In this document: positions 1-7,178 of the stretch, one piece after another
Layout: every line of letters begins with the position of its first letter
How positions within the stretch are numbered: the first letter of the stretch is position 1
Source of the DNA: JBLHGU01 sp047615875
GTDB lineage: Bacteria > Pseudomonadota > Gammaproteobacteria > Arenicellales > CAJQKF01
Assembly: GCA_047615875.1 (NCBI GenBank)
Contig: JBLHGU010000184.1
Location: 1 to 10,149 of the forward strand
Direction of reading: 5' to 3'
DNA length: 10,149 bases
Made by a program: the position numbers and the translations under genes
The notes under the pieces: generated by a model
Told to the model about the DNA's origin: nothing
Databases searched by the model: none
The model's input: only the letters and a program-made list of their open reading frames with translations

Positions 1-672
1 AGTAAGGATCACTGGCTGGGAGATCAGGTTGCTCTGGAGTCGCTGGTAAGGTTTACGGATGAAGAACTAAAACATCAGGAATTGTTTCGCAGAATCGATT
101 CGATGTGTGAAGAAATTATGCCGAAGGGATACAGATTTGTAGCCAATGCCGATGAGGTTGCGTCAGCTGTTTTGAGTAAATCTACCTGGTCAGTGCTGGC
201 ATTAACATGCCACATTGAGTTATTTACACAGGAGCACTATAAGCAAAGCATTGAGCCTGATGCCAATGTTTCCGAACTTTATAAAGATGTGTTTCTTTAT
301 CACTGGAAAGAAGAGTCGCAGCATGCCATTGTCGATGAATTAGAATGGAAACGTGAAGATCAAAAGCTGGATGAAGCTGGGCGCGATCAAGGCGTCGAGG
401 ATTTGATTGCATTGGTTGTGGCTGTCGATGGGATTCTTCAAGATCAGTCTGTTGCTGATGCTGAATACTTTTCTGAAATTACAGAACGTGAGCTTGATAA
501 CTCCCAGATCCAACAGGTTAGGAATGGTTTGTTAAAAGCATATCGTTGGCAATACATTGTTTCGGGTGCAACTCATCCGCGGTTTCAGAAAGTATTGGGT
601 AGCATGATAAGTGAGCGCCAGGGCGCGAGAATAGGTGATGCGCTAGCACCCTTGGTACAAGCAGTGCATTAA
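1..672 (+). CDS. AurF-like diiron (ferritin-like) protein, 5' end missing
   Basis: The reading frame is open from the first base, so only the last 223 residues are present; a TTG at 82 is not a convincing start because coding continues upstream of it. Counting from base 1, metal-ligand-like residues are E22-x2-H25, E73 (in HIEL), and H101-x3-E105-x2-H108. The last triplet, and the 28-residue gap between E73 and H101, match the spacing I recall for the di-iron ligands of AurF, the p-aminobenzoate N-oxygenase. The first ligand Glu would lie upstream of the window. The protein is therefore probably a soluble cytoplasmic di-iron oxygenase or oxidase of the AurF/ferritin-like superfamily. The substrate cannot be told from the sequence. 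It ends 17 bp before a strong terminator. A generic ferritin-like protein without oxygenase activity is the alternative. I am confident it is coding and moderately confident of the family. Confidence 0.8.
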   Translation, partial: SKDHWLGDQVALESLVRFTDEELKHQELFRRIDSMCEEIMPKGYRFVANADEVASAVLSKSTWSVLALTCHIELFTQEHYKQSIEPDANVSELYKDVFLYHWKEESQHAIVDELEWKREDQKLDEAGRDQGVEDLIALVVAVDGILQDQSVADAEYFSEITERELDNSQIQQVRNGLLKAYRWQYIVSGATHPRFQKVLGSMISERQGARIGDALAPLVQAVH

Positions 673-689
673 ATTCCTCTACGAGTTAC

Positions 690-717
690 AAAAAGGGCAT
701 CGACGGATGCCCTTTTT
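690..717. terminator. Bidirectional rho-independent terminator
   Basis: A perfect 12-bp stem (690-701 with 706-717) closes on a GACG loop. The left arm begins with five A and the right arm ends with five T, so it can terminate transcription on both strands. It lies 17 bp after the stop of the + strand diiron gene and 23 bp beyond the stop of the - strand small ORF at 741. That placement between convergent stops supports the small - strand ORF being a real gene. Confidence 0.9.
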
Positions 718-740
718 ATTGGTTTGAGTTCAGTACTTAC

Positions 741-941
741 CTATCCGCCAAAACCATTCGATCCCATAGCTCTTCGTACCCAGATGTCGAGATCATGAGA
801 AAAGTTTGCTGACAAATCCCCATTGTTGCCAGATGAGTCGTTCACGCTGGATATATCCTGCAGTTTCTGTTTGGCAGTAGCATGTTTGGAAATAGCGAAT
901 CGGCTAAATGAGGATGGCATTACTATTTTTGGTTCAGACAT
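741..941 (-). CDS. Small 66-aa hypothetical protein with Gly-rich C-terminus
   Basis: I do not recognise this protein. It starts at ATG 941 with a good ribosome binding site on the - strand (AGGAA, complement of 948-952, 6 nt from the start) and ends at TAG 741, just before the shared terminator at 690-717. The product begins MSEPKIVMPSSF, is Ser/Asn-rich in the middle (residues 31-48) and ends WVRRAMGSNGFGG. It has no signal peptide, no membrane segment and no Cys. It is divergent from the BTAD regulator at 1075, with 133 bp between the starts. The frame is also open upstream to ATGs at 1088/1091, which would overlap the start of the regulator; the start with the ribosome binding site is preferred. 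The tail could be read as a modified-peptide precursor end, but no modifying enzyme is visible nearby. An overlapping + strand frame (823-1062) starts at TTG with no clear ribosome binding site and is less likely. Confidence 0.5.
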   Translation of the reverse strand: MSEPKIVMPSSFSRFAISKHATAKQKLQDISSVNDSSGNNGDLSANFSHDLDIWVRRAMGSNGFGG

Positions 942-1074
942 GATTAGTTCCTGGGTAGGTTTCGAATCTCGTGCCAGGATTGTCCTGACTTTGGAACAAG
1001 TTTCGACCAGGGCTGTCAAACAACCGTCAAGAACGCCGGGTGGTAGCGTAAAAAATGTGTAATAGTTCGCAATT
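942..1074. promoter_or_regulatory. Divergent control region between small ORF and BTAD gene
   Basis: This 133-bp region should carry promoters for both flanking genes. It contains an inverted repeat CAGGA-ttg-TCCTG (975-987), two GTTTCGA direct repeats 41 bp apart (959-965 and 1000-1006, close to four helical turns), and the heptamer pair listed separately at 1014-1031. A TAATAG hexamer (1060-1065) could serve as a -10 for the + strand gene; transcription would then begin almost at ATG 1075, and no Shine-Dalgarno is visible before that ATG, so a leaderless message is possible. No good -35 matches it, which would fit activator-dependent control. All of this is by eye. Confidence 0.35.
1014..1031. 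promoter_or_regulatory. Candidate SARP-type operator: heptamer direct repeat, 4-bp spacer
   Basis: TGTCAAA (1014-1020), CAAC spacer, CGTCAAG (1025-1031): two near-identical heptamers repeat at an 11-bp period. OmpR-like winged helices of SARP/BTAD regulators are known to bind heptameric direct repeats with 4-bp spacers, and the next gene encodes such a domain, so autoregulation is a reasonable inference. Two copies of five identical bases can also occur by chance. Confidence 0.3.
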
Positions 1075-4000
1075 ATGAAGAAACTCATCATAAAAGCCCT
1101 GGGTGGCTGCGATATACATCTCGAAAATAGTGATTCTGCAATACCCACAAAAAAGGCCAGGGCGTTGATAGTGTATCTGGCTTTATCAAGAGATGGTATA
1201 CGGTCTAGAGAGCATCTTGCCAATATGTTCTGGAGTCGTAGCGCAGAGGAGCAGGCTAGAGCCAGCCTACGCCAAACCTTATCTAGTATCAGAAAAGTGA
1301 TGGGTAATGATGCAGAGATAATTGGCGGTGACGCGGATAATATTTTTCTGTCTTTACCGTATGTCCAACTGGATGTTTTGAAATTCATCGAACTAGCACA
1401 GTCAGGAGATTTTGACACTTGTTGTGAAGCTGAGCAATTATACAGTGGCCAGTTACTGGATGGCTTTAGTCTTAGAGAAAATGAATTCGAAGATTGGCTT
1501 TTGTCCGAGAGACGTCATCTCCATGAACTTGCCATTCAGTTGTTGTCCCAACTAATTGAACAGTCAGTGTTAGCAGGGGATGCCGAAAAAGGCATCGTTT
1601 ATTGCCAAAGATTGCTGAATCTCGATGTGCTTCATGAAAAAACCCACCGAACATTAATGACGCTGTATGCACGGTTGGGTCGAAGGGAAGCGGCGATTAA
1701 ACAGTATGATGAATATAATGCTGTATGGGAGCGCGAACTGGGGATTAAGCCAGCAACAGAAACGACTGCTTTGTATGAATCAATCAGGCGAAACCAGGTA
1801 ATTGCAATAGATAATACAAAGGCTTCTGGTGATAGTACCAATCCAGAGCAAATTATAGATTACTGTACGACAGCGGATGGAACCAAGATTGCATATGCCA
1901 TTGCGGGTGAGGGCCCAGCACTAGTAAAAACAGCGAATTGGCTCAATCACCTGGAGTACGACTGGGTAAGCCCAGTATGGAAACACCATTTCCAGTTTCT
2001 TACCCAGGGTCACAAATTGATCCGATATGATGAGCGGGGTAACGGTTTATCAGATTGGGATACTGATGAGATATCCACAGAAGCGTTTGTTGCCGATCTT
2101 GAGTCGGTGGTTAATGCTGCAAAACTGGACAAATTTGCATTATTAGGAATATCCCAGGGTTGTATTGTTTCCATTCTCTATTCTCTACGTTATCCGGAGA
2201 AGGTTAGTCATCTCATTCTGTTAGGCGGTTATCCACAGGGCAATAATGTACATGCATCGAGCGAACTTTCTGAGAAATGGGCTGCCTTACGTGTAATGAT
2301 ATCCACAGGGTGGGGCAAGGAAAATCCGGCATTCAGGCAACTTTTTTCTAATATGTTTATTCCTGGAGCGAGTCAGGAGCAAATTAACTGGTTTAACGAT
2401 TTGCAAAAAGTCACTGCATCATCCGAGAACGCGATTAAACTAAGCTATGCAGACGAGAATATTGATATCTCGGAATTGTTGTCCCAGGTATCCGTACCAA
2501 CTTTGGTATTGCATAGCAGGGGTGACGAGGTTGTGCCGTTAACCCAGGGTGAAAAGCTGGCAATGATGATTCCGGGTGCACGATTAGTGGTGCTTGAGAG
2601 TAACAATCATCTGATACTTGAAAACGAACCTGCCTGGTCTGTTTATTGCAGGGAGGTCAATCAATTTTTACGACGAACTGAAACAAAGTCGCACCAAATA
2701 ATGGACAAATGGAGATTGTCTGGAAACCAGCGCTCAATTGCCGTTTTACCCTTCCAACATTTGAGTGGCGACCCTCATCAACAATTTCTTGCAGATGGAA
2801 TCACAGAGGATTTGGTCGCCAATCTTTCTCATGATCGGTTGTTTACTGTGCTGGACCGAGCTTCAACTATAGGCCTGGATACGCCTAATCTGGATGTACT
2901 TGGTATTGCCGGAAAATTAGGCGTTCGCTACATCGTTAATGGAAGTGTGAGAAAGTCCGATGATCGAATTAGAGTAACCGCATCACTCATTGATTCTAGC
3001 AGTGGTGCGCAGATCTGGAACGATAAATATAATCGGGTCTATAGCGACATGTTCGAACTTCAAGATGAAATCGCTGCGAATATTGCATCTGCGATTATTC
3101 CTGAACTTAATCATTCAGAGCAGTTGTCAGCTTCCCGTAAACAACCGGACAACCTGGATGCATGGGGTCAGTTCCATCGTGGATTCTGGCACCTTTATAA
3201 GTTTGAAACGTCTGATTTGGAGAAAGCCATAGCTTACTTCAAAAAAGCGCTTGACCATGATCCTGGTTTTTCTCAAGCTTATGCGGGATTGGCTTACGGC
3301 CAAACGATGTTAGTTTGGTACGATTCTAGTAAACAATCTAACTTATCTGAAGCTAGAGAAAATGCGCTGACTGCGATTTCTTTCGATAGTCGGGATTCAT
3401 TCTCTTATTTTGCCCTGGGTCACATATTATCAATGCAACGCGAATACCAAGAGGCGGTTGCTGCATTTGAAAAATCCATAGAATTGAATCCGAGTTTTGG
3501 CCGCGCGTATTTTGGCCTGGCCAGCGTATATAACTATTGGGGGAAACATTCTGAAGTATTAAGTCCGGTCGAAACGGCCATTAAATTAAGCCCGGCCGAT
3601 CCCCACTTATGGACATTCTATAATATAAAAGCGCGTGCGCTTATAGGTCTTGGTCGTTACGACGAGGGAGAGTATTGGGCCAGGAAATCAGTTCGTCAGT
3701 CCAATTCCACTTATTGGGCCGATTTAGCATTGATTGCGGCATTAGGCTTTCAAGGACTCCACGATGAAGCATCTCGTGCCATCAGGGATTTGCAGAAGAA
3801 AAAACCGGGTTACAGTATTGAGCAATTTAGGCACTCCAGTTTCATGTTAAGCGAAGATTATCTAGCAGAGGCTATTGACGGACTTAGAAGAGCGGGTATG
3901 CCGGAGAGTTCAAATCTGAGTTCTGTAAAATCAGGCCGACCTTCCATCGCGGTTCTTCGATTTCGAAACTTGAGCGGAGATCCCCAACAGGACTATTTCT

Positions 4001-5166
4001 CAGATGGAATGTCTGAAGAGATAATAAATGGATTATCCAGAATGCAGGCGTTTACTGTAATTGCTCGAAACTCATCATTTATTTTTAATAGTACCGGTTT
4101 CGACTTAAAGGAAATCAGTGAAAAGTTATCGGTGAGCTATCTGGTGACCGGTAGTGTACGTAAATACGGGAATCAGGTCAGAATTTCGGTAGCTCTAACC
4201 GACATAACGTCTGCAGTGGAGATCTGGTCGGTTCAGTATGACGGCGAGCTTGAGAATACATTTGATCTTCAAGATCAGATAACCCGTAATGTAGTGACAA
4301 CAATTGAACCTAAAATTCGACAATCAGAAATTGACAAGATGGTAATTCAACGTCCGGAAACTACGGATGCCTATGATTACTATTTACGTGCTTTGCCGTA
4401 TTTTCATACGTTAACCCTGGAGGGCACAACCCAGGCGCTTAAGTATTTAAAATCTGCACTTCGGATTAATCCCAACTATTATCGCGCACAGAGTTTTGCA
4501 GCCTGGTGTTGCACGATTCGACAGACTCAGCAATGGACTGATCGTGATGTTCTGGAACCCGGTTGGGCATTGGAACTTGCGCGCGGGGCTCTAAAATCTG
4601 CTACGGATGATCCTGAAGTATTATGGCAAGCTGCATATGCTGCGGGATTCTTTGGGTCGGATTTTTCAGAATTTTATCCGCAGTTCGAAAAATCTATTTC
4701 GTTGAATCCGAATGGTGCCCAAGCCTGGGTTGCATATGGCCTTGCGTTGCTATTTAGTGGTGAGGGTGAAAAAGCCTTGGAAAAATTTTATAAGAGTATA
4801 GAGCTTAACCCGCTAGATCCGTTGGTGTATCGCCCGCAGATGGGGCTAGCCATGTCCTATCTATGTCTTTACAGATTTGACGAGTCTATTCAATGGGGTA
4901 AAAAAGCAATGCTTGGCGGACCTGACTATTTTCCTGTGTTACGAACTACTGCAGCTGCGCTGGCACATCTCGACAGGTTTGACGAAGCGAAGGAATATAT
5001 CAATCAGTTGCTATTGTTGTTTCCTGATTCAAGCATTGAATTGTTCGAAAAGAATTTTCCTCATAGAGACCCTGCATACCGAAAGATTTATATCGATGGT
5101 TTAAGAAAGGCAGGTTTACCGGAGACTTCAGCAGATGCAACTTTCGAGAATTGTTCATCAAGCTAA
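1075..5166 (+). CDS. BTAD/SARP-type regulator fused to alpha/beta hydrolase and two TolB-like-TPR units
   Basis: A 1363-residue multidomain protein. Residues about 1-95 are an OmpR-like winged helix (KKARALIVYLALSRDG, then a REHLANMFW stretch). Residues about 98-243 are a bacterial transcriptional activator (BTAD, TPR-like) domain ending in the ELGIKPA stretch. Residues about 262-533 are an alpha/beta hydrolase with the signature RYDERGNGLSD (317-327), nucleophile elbow G358-I-S360-Q-G362, acid D484 (HSRGDEVVP) and H512, so the triad is intact. Residues 553-672 and 956-1080 are two TolB-like domains (both with SIAVL, LSGDP, ADG/SDG and GSVRK motifs), each followed by TPRs (about 714-940 and 1113-1345). 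Relatives that I recall often carry a class III nucleotide cyclase after the hydrolase; none is present here. No signal peptide or membrane segment is seen. It is probably a cytoplasmic DNA-binding sensor in which the hydrolase or TPR parts sense a small molecule or partner; that role is inference. An in-frame TAG at 1063-1065 makes ATG 1075 the first usable start; it has no Shine-Dalgarno. Confidence 0.9.
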   Translation: MKKLIIKALGGCDIHLENSDSAIPTKKARALIVYLALSRDGIRSREHLANMFWSRSAEEQARASLRQTLSSIRKVMGNDAEIIGGDADNIFLSLPYVQLDVLKFIELAQSGDFDTCCEAEQLYSGQLLDGFSLRENEFEDWLLSERRHLHELAIQLLSQLIEQSVLAGDAEKGIVYCQRLLNLDVLHEKTHRTLMTLYARLGRREAAIKQYDEYNAVWERELGIKPATETTALYESIRRNQVIAIDNTKASGDSTNPEQIIDYCTTADGTKIAYAIAGEGPALVKTANWLNHLEYDWVSPVWKHHFQFLTQGHKLIRYDERGNGLSDWDTDEISTEAFVADLESVVNAAKLDKFALLGISQGCIVSILYSLRYPEKVSHLILLGGYPQGNNVHASSELSEKWAALRVMISTGWGKENPAFRQLFSNMFIPGASQEQINWFNDLQKVTASSENAIKLSYADENIDISELLSQVSVPTLVLHSRGDEVVPLTQGEKLAMMIPGARLVVLESNNHLILENEPAWSVYCREVNQFLRRTETKSHQIMDKWRLSGNQRSIAVLPFQHLSGDPHQQFLADGITEDLVANLSHDRLFTVLDRASTIGLDTPNLDVLGIAGKLGVRYIVNGSVRKSDDRIRVTASLIDSSSGAQIWNDKYNRVYSDMFELQDEIAANIASAIIPELNHSEQLSASRKQPDNLDAWGQFHRGFWHLYKFETSDLEKAIAYFKKALDHDPGFSQAYAGLAYGQTMLVWYDSSKQSNLSEARENALTAISFDSRDSFSYFALGHILSMQREYQEAVAAFEKSIELNPSFGRAYFGLASVYNYWGKHSEVLSPVETAIKLSPADPHLWTFYNIKARALIGLGRYDEGEYWARKSVRQSNSTYWADLALIAALGFQGLHDEASRAIRDLQKKKPGYSIEQFRHSSFMLSEDYLAEAIDGLRRAGMPESSNLSSVKSGRPSIAVLRFRNLSGDPQQDYFSDGMSEEIINGLSRMQAFTVIARNSSFIFNSTGFDLKEISEKLSVSYLVTGSVRKYGNQVRISVALTDITSAVEIWSVQYDGELENTFDLQDQITRNVVTTIEPKIRQSEIDKMVIQRPETTDAYDYYLRALPYFHTLTLEGTTQALKYLKSALRINPNYYRAQSFAAWCCTIRQTQQWTDRDVLEPGWALELARGALKSATDDPEVLWQAAYAAGFFGSDFSEFYPQFEKSISLNPNGAQAWVAYGLALLFSGEGEKALEKFYKSIELNPLDPLVYRPQMGLAMSYLCLYRFDESIQWGKKAMLGGPDYFPVLRTTAAALAHLDRFDEAKEYINQLLLLFPDSSIELFEKNFPHRDPAYRKIYIDGLRKAGLPETSADATFENCSSS
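2731..5130 (+). repeat. Tandem duplication of a TolB-like-TPR unit inside the regulator gene
   Basis: Unit 1 (residues 553-945, bases 2731-3909) and unit 2 (residues 956-1352, bases 3940-5130) have the same order and nearly the same length, about 395 residues. Matching landmarks are IAVLPFQHLSGDP / IAVLRFRNLSGDP, YIVNGSVRK / YLVTGSVRK, FELQDEI / FDLQDQI, and the closing motif DGLRRAGMPES / DGLRKAGLPET. Identity looks partial, so the duplication is old, or the second unit was acquired by recombination with a paralogue. Confidence 0.8.
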
Positions 5167-5194
5167 CCCCATCGAATTTTTCGTGACCAGTTAA

Positions 5195-6073
5195 GTGACA
5201 AAGCAAAAAGATAATATTCCCGTTGGCATTAGTTTTATGCTTTTAACGATGTTCTTCTTTGTTAGTCTGGACTCGGTGGCAAAGTATCTAATGCAATTTT
5301 ATCCTGTCATGCAGGTGATCTGGGGCAGATTCTTTTTCCATATGTTTTTTGTGTTATTGGCGCTAGTTATGATGCGATCCAATCTTAAACAGAAAGCTAT
5401 AAGTCGACGACCTGGCCTACAAATCTGGCGCTCTATTTTGATGCTGTTAACTAATGGGTTATTTTTTACTGCAGTAAGAACAGTTGAGCTAACCACTGCT
5501 AGTACAATTATGTTTCTAACCCCTATTGTAGTGACCATACTGGCTATTCCTATATTGGGGGAGCGGGTCGGCATACGTCGGTGGACTGGTGTTATCATCG
5601 GTTTTATCGGTGCCATTATAATTGTTCGACCGGGTGTGATCGATACCGACCCGGCCATTTTGATCCTGGTAGCAACGACAGTAACACATGCCTTCTATCA
5701 ACTGCTGACCCGACAAGTTCGAGACTACGACGACCCAATTACTTCGCTACTGTATACCGGTTTGATCGGTACGATTGTTATGTCTTTGCTCGCACCGTTG
5801 TATTGGATAGCGCCGTTAATGGAGCATTGGCCGTTGTTTATTTTAATGGGATTGGTCGGTAGTGTCGGCCACTTTTGTCTCATTCAATCTCTTCGTGCCG
5901 CGCCAATTTCGGTGGTATCACCTTTTTCGTATACCACTTTAATTTGGGCGACCGCATATAGCTATTTCCTGTTTAACGAATTACCAGACTACTGGGTCTA
6001 TGTTGGCGGTAGTCTGATCCTTGGTAGTGGTCTGTATATCTTGCATCGCGAAAGGCAGCTAAAAATAGAATAA
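5195..6073 (+). CDS. EamA/DMT-family inner-membrane transporter (first copy)
   Basis: A 292-residue polytopic protein with about ten hydrophobic segments (roughly residues 10-27, 39-60, 78-95, 100-120, 128-145, 153-172, 183-205, 212-230, 236-258, 265-283). It has the two-repeat arrangement of the EamA/DMT superfamily. The end of repeat 1 has the typical GERVGIRRWTGVIIGFIGA stretch followed by RPG. These proteins export metabolites or amino-acid-like compounds; the substrate here is unknown. The GTG start at 5195 directly follows an in-frame TAA (5192-5194), so it is the earliest possible start; no clear Shine-Dalgarno precedes it. ATG at 5237 is an alternative but would trim the first membrane segment. 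It begins 28 bp after the BTAD-hydrolase gene with no terminator between, so co-transcription and translational read-on are likely. It converges on the MaoC gene, with 55 bp between the stops and no convincing terminator. Confidence 0.9.
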   Translation: MTKQKDNIPVGISFMLLTMFFFVSLDSVAKYLMQFYPVMQVIWGRFFFHMFFVLLALVMMRSNLKQKAISRRPGLQIWRSILMLLTNGLFFTAVRTVELTTASTIMFLTPIVVTILAIPILGERVGIRRWTGVIIGFIGAIIIVRPGVIDTDPAILILVATTVTHAFYQLLTRQVRDYDDPITSLLYTGLIGTIVMSLLAPLYWIAPLMEHWPLFILMGLVGSVGHFCLIQSLRAAPISVVSPFSYTTLIWATAYSYFLFNELPDYWVYVGGSLILGSGLYILHRERQLKIE

Positions 6074-6128
6074 TGGGGATATTAGTGTCGCCGAGTTGAT
6101 TTGCCAGGACTCTTATTACCTGACTTTA

Positions 6129-6617
6129 TTAGTTAGCGACAAGTGTTATCACACCATACTGAGCAACAACTTCATCATTTTTATTTAGCACAGTGGTGTC
6201 CCAACGAACTTCACCATACTCCTCAGTTTCCCGATTAACTTTCTGTTTGCAAGTAAACAGTACGCGCATGGAATCGTCAGGATAAAATGGCTGTAGAAAA
6301 CGCAGGTTTTTCAATCCGTAGTTAGCCAAAACAGCACCGGAGTTAGGCTGTACAAACAATTCAGCAACAGCTGAGACTATGAAGTAACCACGCACAACAC
6401 GGCCATCGAAGAAAGGATTGGCAATGGCCGACTCTTCATCCATGTGTGCATATAATTTGTCACCACTAAATTCCGCGAAGCGCTCTATATCTTTCATAGT
6501 AACTGTTCGAGAGTCGGTAATTAGAACCCAGAAAATATGAGTTTCAACTACCTGTACTGGGGACGCTGAATTTAAGCACCGAAATTCGACCAGATTTTTG
6601 ACAAACAAGTCGGACAT
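6129..6617 (-). CDS. MaoC-like hotdog hydratase related to the PaaZ C-terminal domain
   Basis: A 162-residue protein matching the C-terminal (oxepin-CoA hydrolase/enoyl-CoA hydratase-like) domain of PaaZ, which acts in phenylacetate breakdown. Visible motifs are SRTVT (36-40), FAEFSGDKLYAHMDE (47-61) with the D53-x4-H58 catalytic pair, FFDGRVVRGYF (69-79) and NYGLKNLRF (99-107). In PaaZ this domain is fused to an aldehyde dehydrogenase; here there is none, and the first ~30 residues do not resemble the usual linker. Where family members I recall read AHGYF, this one reads VRGYF. It is likely cytoplasmic and acts on a CoA thioester, but the substrate is unknown and a phenylacetate role is not supported by the neighbours. 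ATG 6617 directly follows the hsp20 stop (TGAATG) and has an AGGAA site 5 nt upstream within the end of hsp20, so the pair is translationally coupled. Confidence 0.85.
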   Translation of the reverse strand: MSDLFVKNLVEFRCLNSASPVQVVETHIFWVLITDSRTVTMKDIERFAEFSGDKLYAHMDEESAIANPFFDGRVVRGYFIVSAVAELFVQPNSGAVLANYGLKNLRFLQPFYPDDSMRVLFTCKQKVNRETEEYGEVRWDTTVLNKNDEVVAQYGVITLVAN

Positions 6618-7178
6618 TCAAATTCCTAAAACTTCATTATCCCGAATATCGACGTTGCGCCCTGTACTTGCTTGCTCTTTGTGTTTACCAATCTTCAAGG
6701 TTAAAATACCCTTCTTGAAACTGGTGTCAAGTTGATCCGTATTGGCGTTATCAGGCAGATCAAGCATGCGCTGAAATGAACCAAACGAGCGCTCGATGTG
6801 GTGATAGTCTTCATCGTCTTGCTTCAACTCCTGAATTTTTTCTCCGCCAATCGTAAGTAAATTACCATCGATAGAAACATTAACACGGTCTTTCTCGACC
6901 CCAGGCATCTCTACACTGACAACATAGTTTTTGCGCGACTCCTTAATATCGATACTGGGACTTAGCATTTGCAACGCAACATCGATCGGTTGTCTAATCG
7001 AGGCTTGCAAGCCGAATTCACGCAGTCTGGTTTCGAAAATCTGGTCCATATCCTGACGAATCTTGCCAAATAACTCGTTCGAAGAAAAGTGGTCTTTGGA
7101 CGGTTGGACTGGGTCACTCAGTTCATTTTTCTGCTCCTTTTTAAACCAGTTCCAAGGCTTCAGGTTTTTCAGTTTCAT
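6618..7178 (-). CDS. Hsp20/alpha-crystallin family small heat shock protein
   Basis: A 186-residue protein with a basic, Trp-containing N-terminus (MKLKNLKPWNWFKKEQ), a variable region to about residue 70 and an alpha-crystallin domain at about 74-166. The domain shows YVVSVEMPGVEKDRVNVSIDGNLLTI-type strands and the hallmark GILTLKIGK motif (157-165). A short C-terminal extension carries VDI (176-178), fitting the I/V-x-I/V motif used for oligomer assembly. It is an ATP-independent holdase chaperone of the cytoplasm. The start has a GGAG site (complement of 7187-7190) 8 nt upstream. It is the first gene of a two-gene unit with the MaoC-like hydratase and is divergent from the lipoprotein gene at 7396. 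Family assignment is firm; no more specific name is justified. Confidence 0.95.
   Translation of the reverse strand: MKLKNLKPWNWFKKEQKNELSDPVQPSKDHFSSNELFGKIRQDMDQIFETRLREFGLQASIRQPIDVALQMLSPSIDIKESRKNYVVSVEMPGVEKDRVNVSIDGNLLTIGGEKIQELKQDDEDYHHIERSFGSFQRMLDLPDNANTDQLDTSFKKGILTLKIGKHKEQASTGRNVDIRDNEVLGI

Noticed and set aside
823..1062. 79-codon + strand frame starting at TTG
   Set aside because: It has no ribosome binding site and a weak start, and it overlaps the better supported - strand small gene.
942..1418. Upstream part of the long - strand frame 741-1418
   Set aside because: It runs antisense through the start of the clearly real BTAD gene. Only the part from the ATG with a ribosome binding site at 941 is kept.
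4264..4276. Palindrome GATCTT-c-AAGATC
   Set aside because: It lies inside the conserved FDLQDQ coding motif of the large regulator and is explained by codon choice.
1075..5166. Nucleotide cyclase domain in the large regulator
   Set aside because: It was expected from related proteins, but no cyclase motifs were found between the hydrolase and the first TolB-like domain; the linker is only about 20 residues.
5299..5862. Several frames antisense or out of frame within the first EamA gene
   Set aside because: Their translations look like shadows of the transporter and have no starts with ribosome binding sites.
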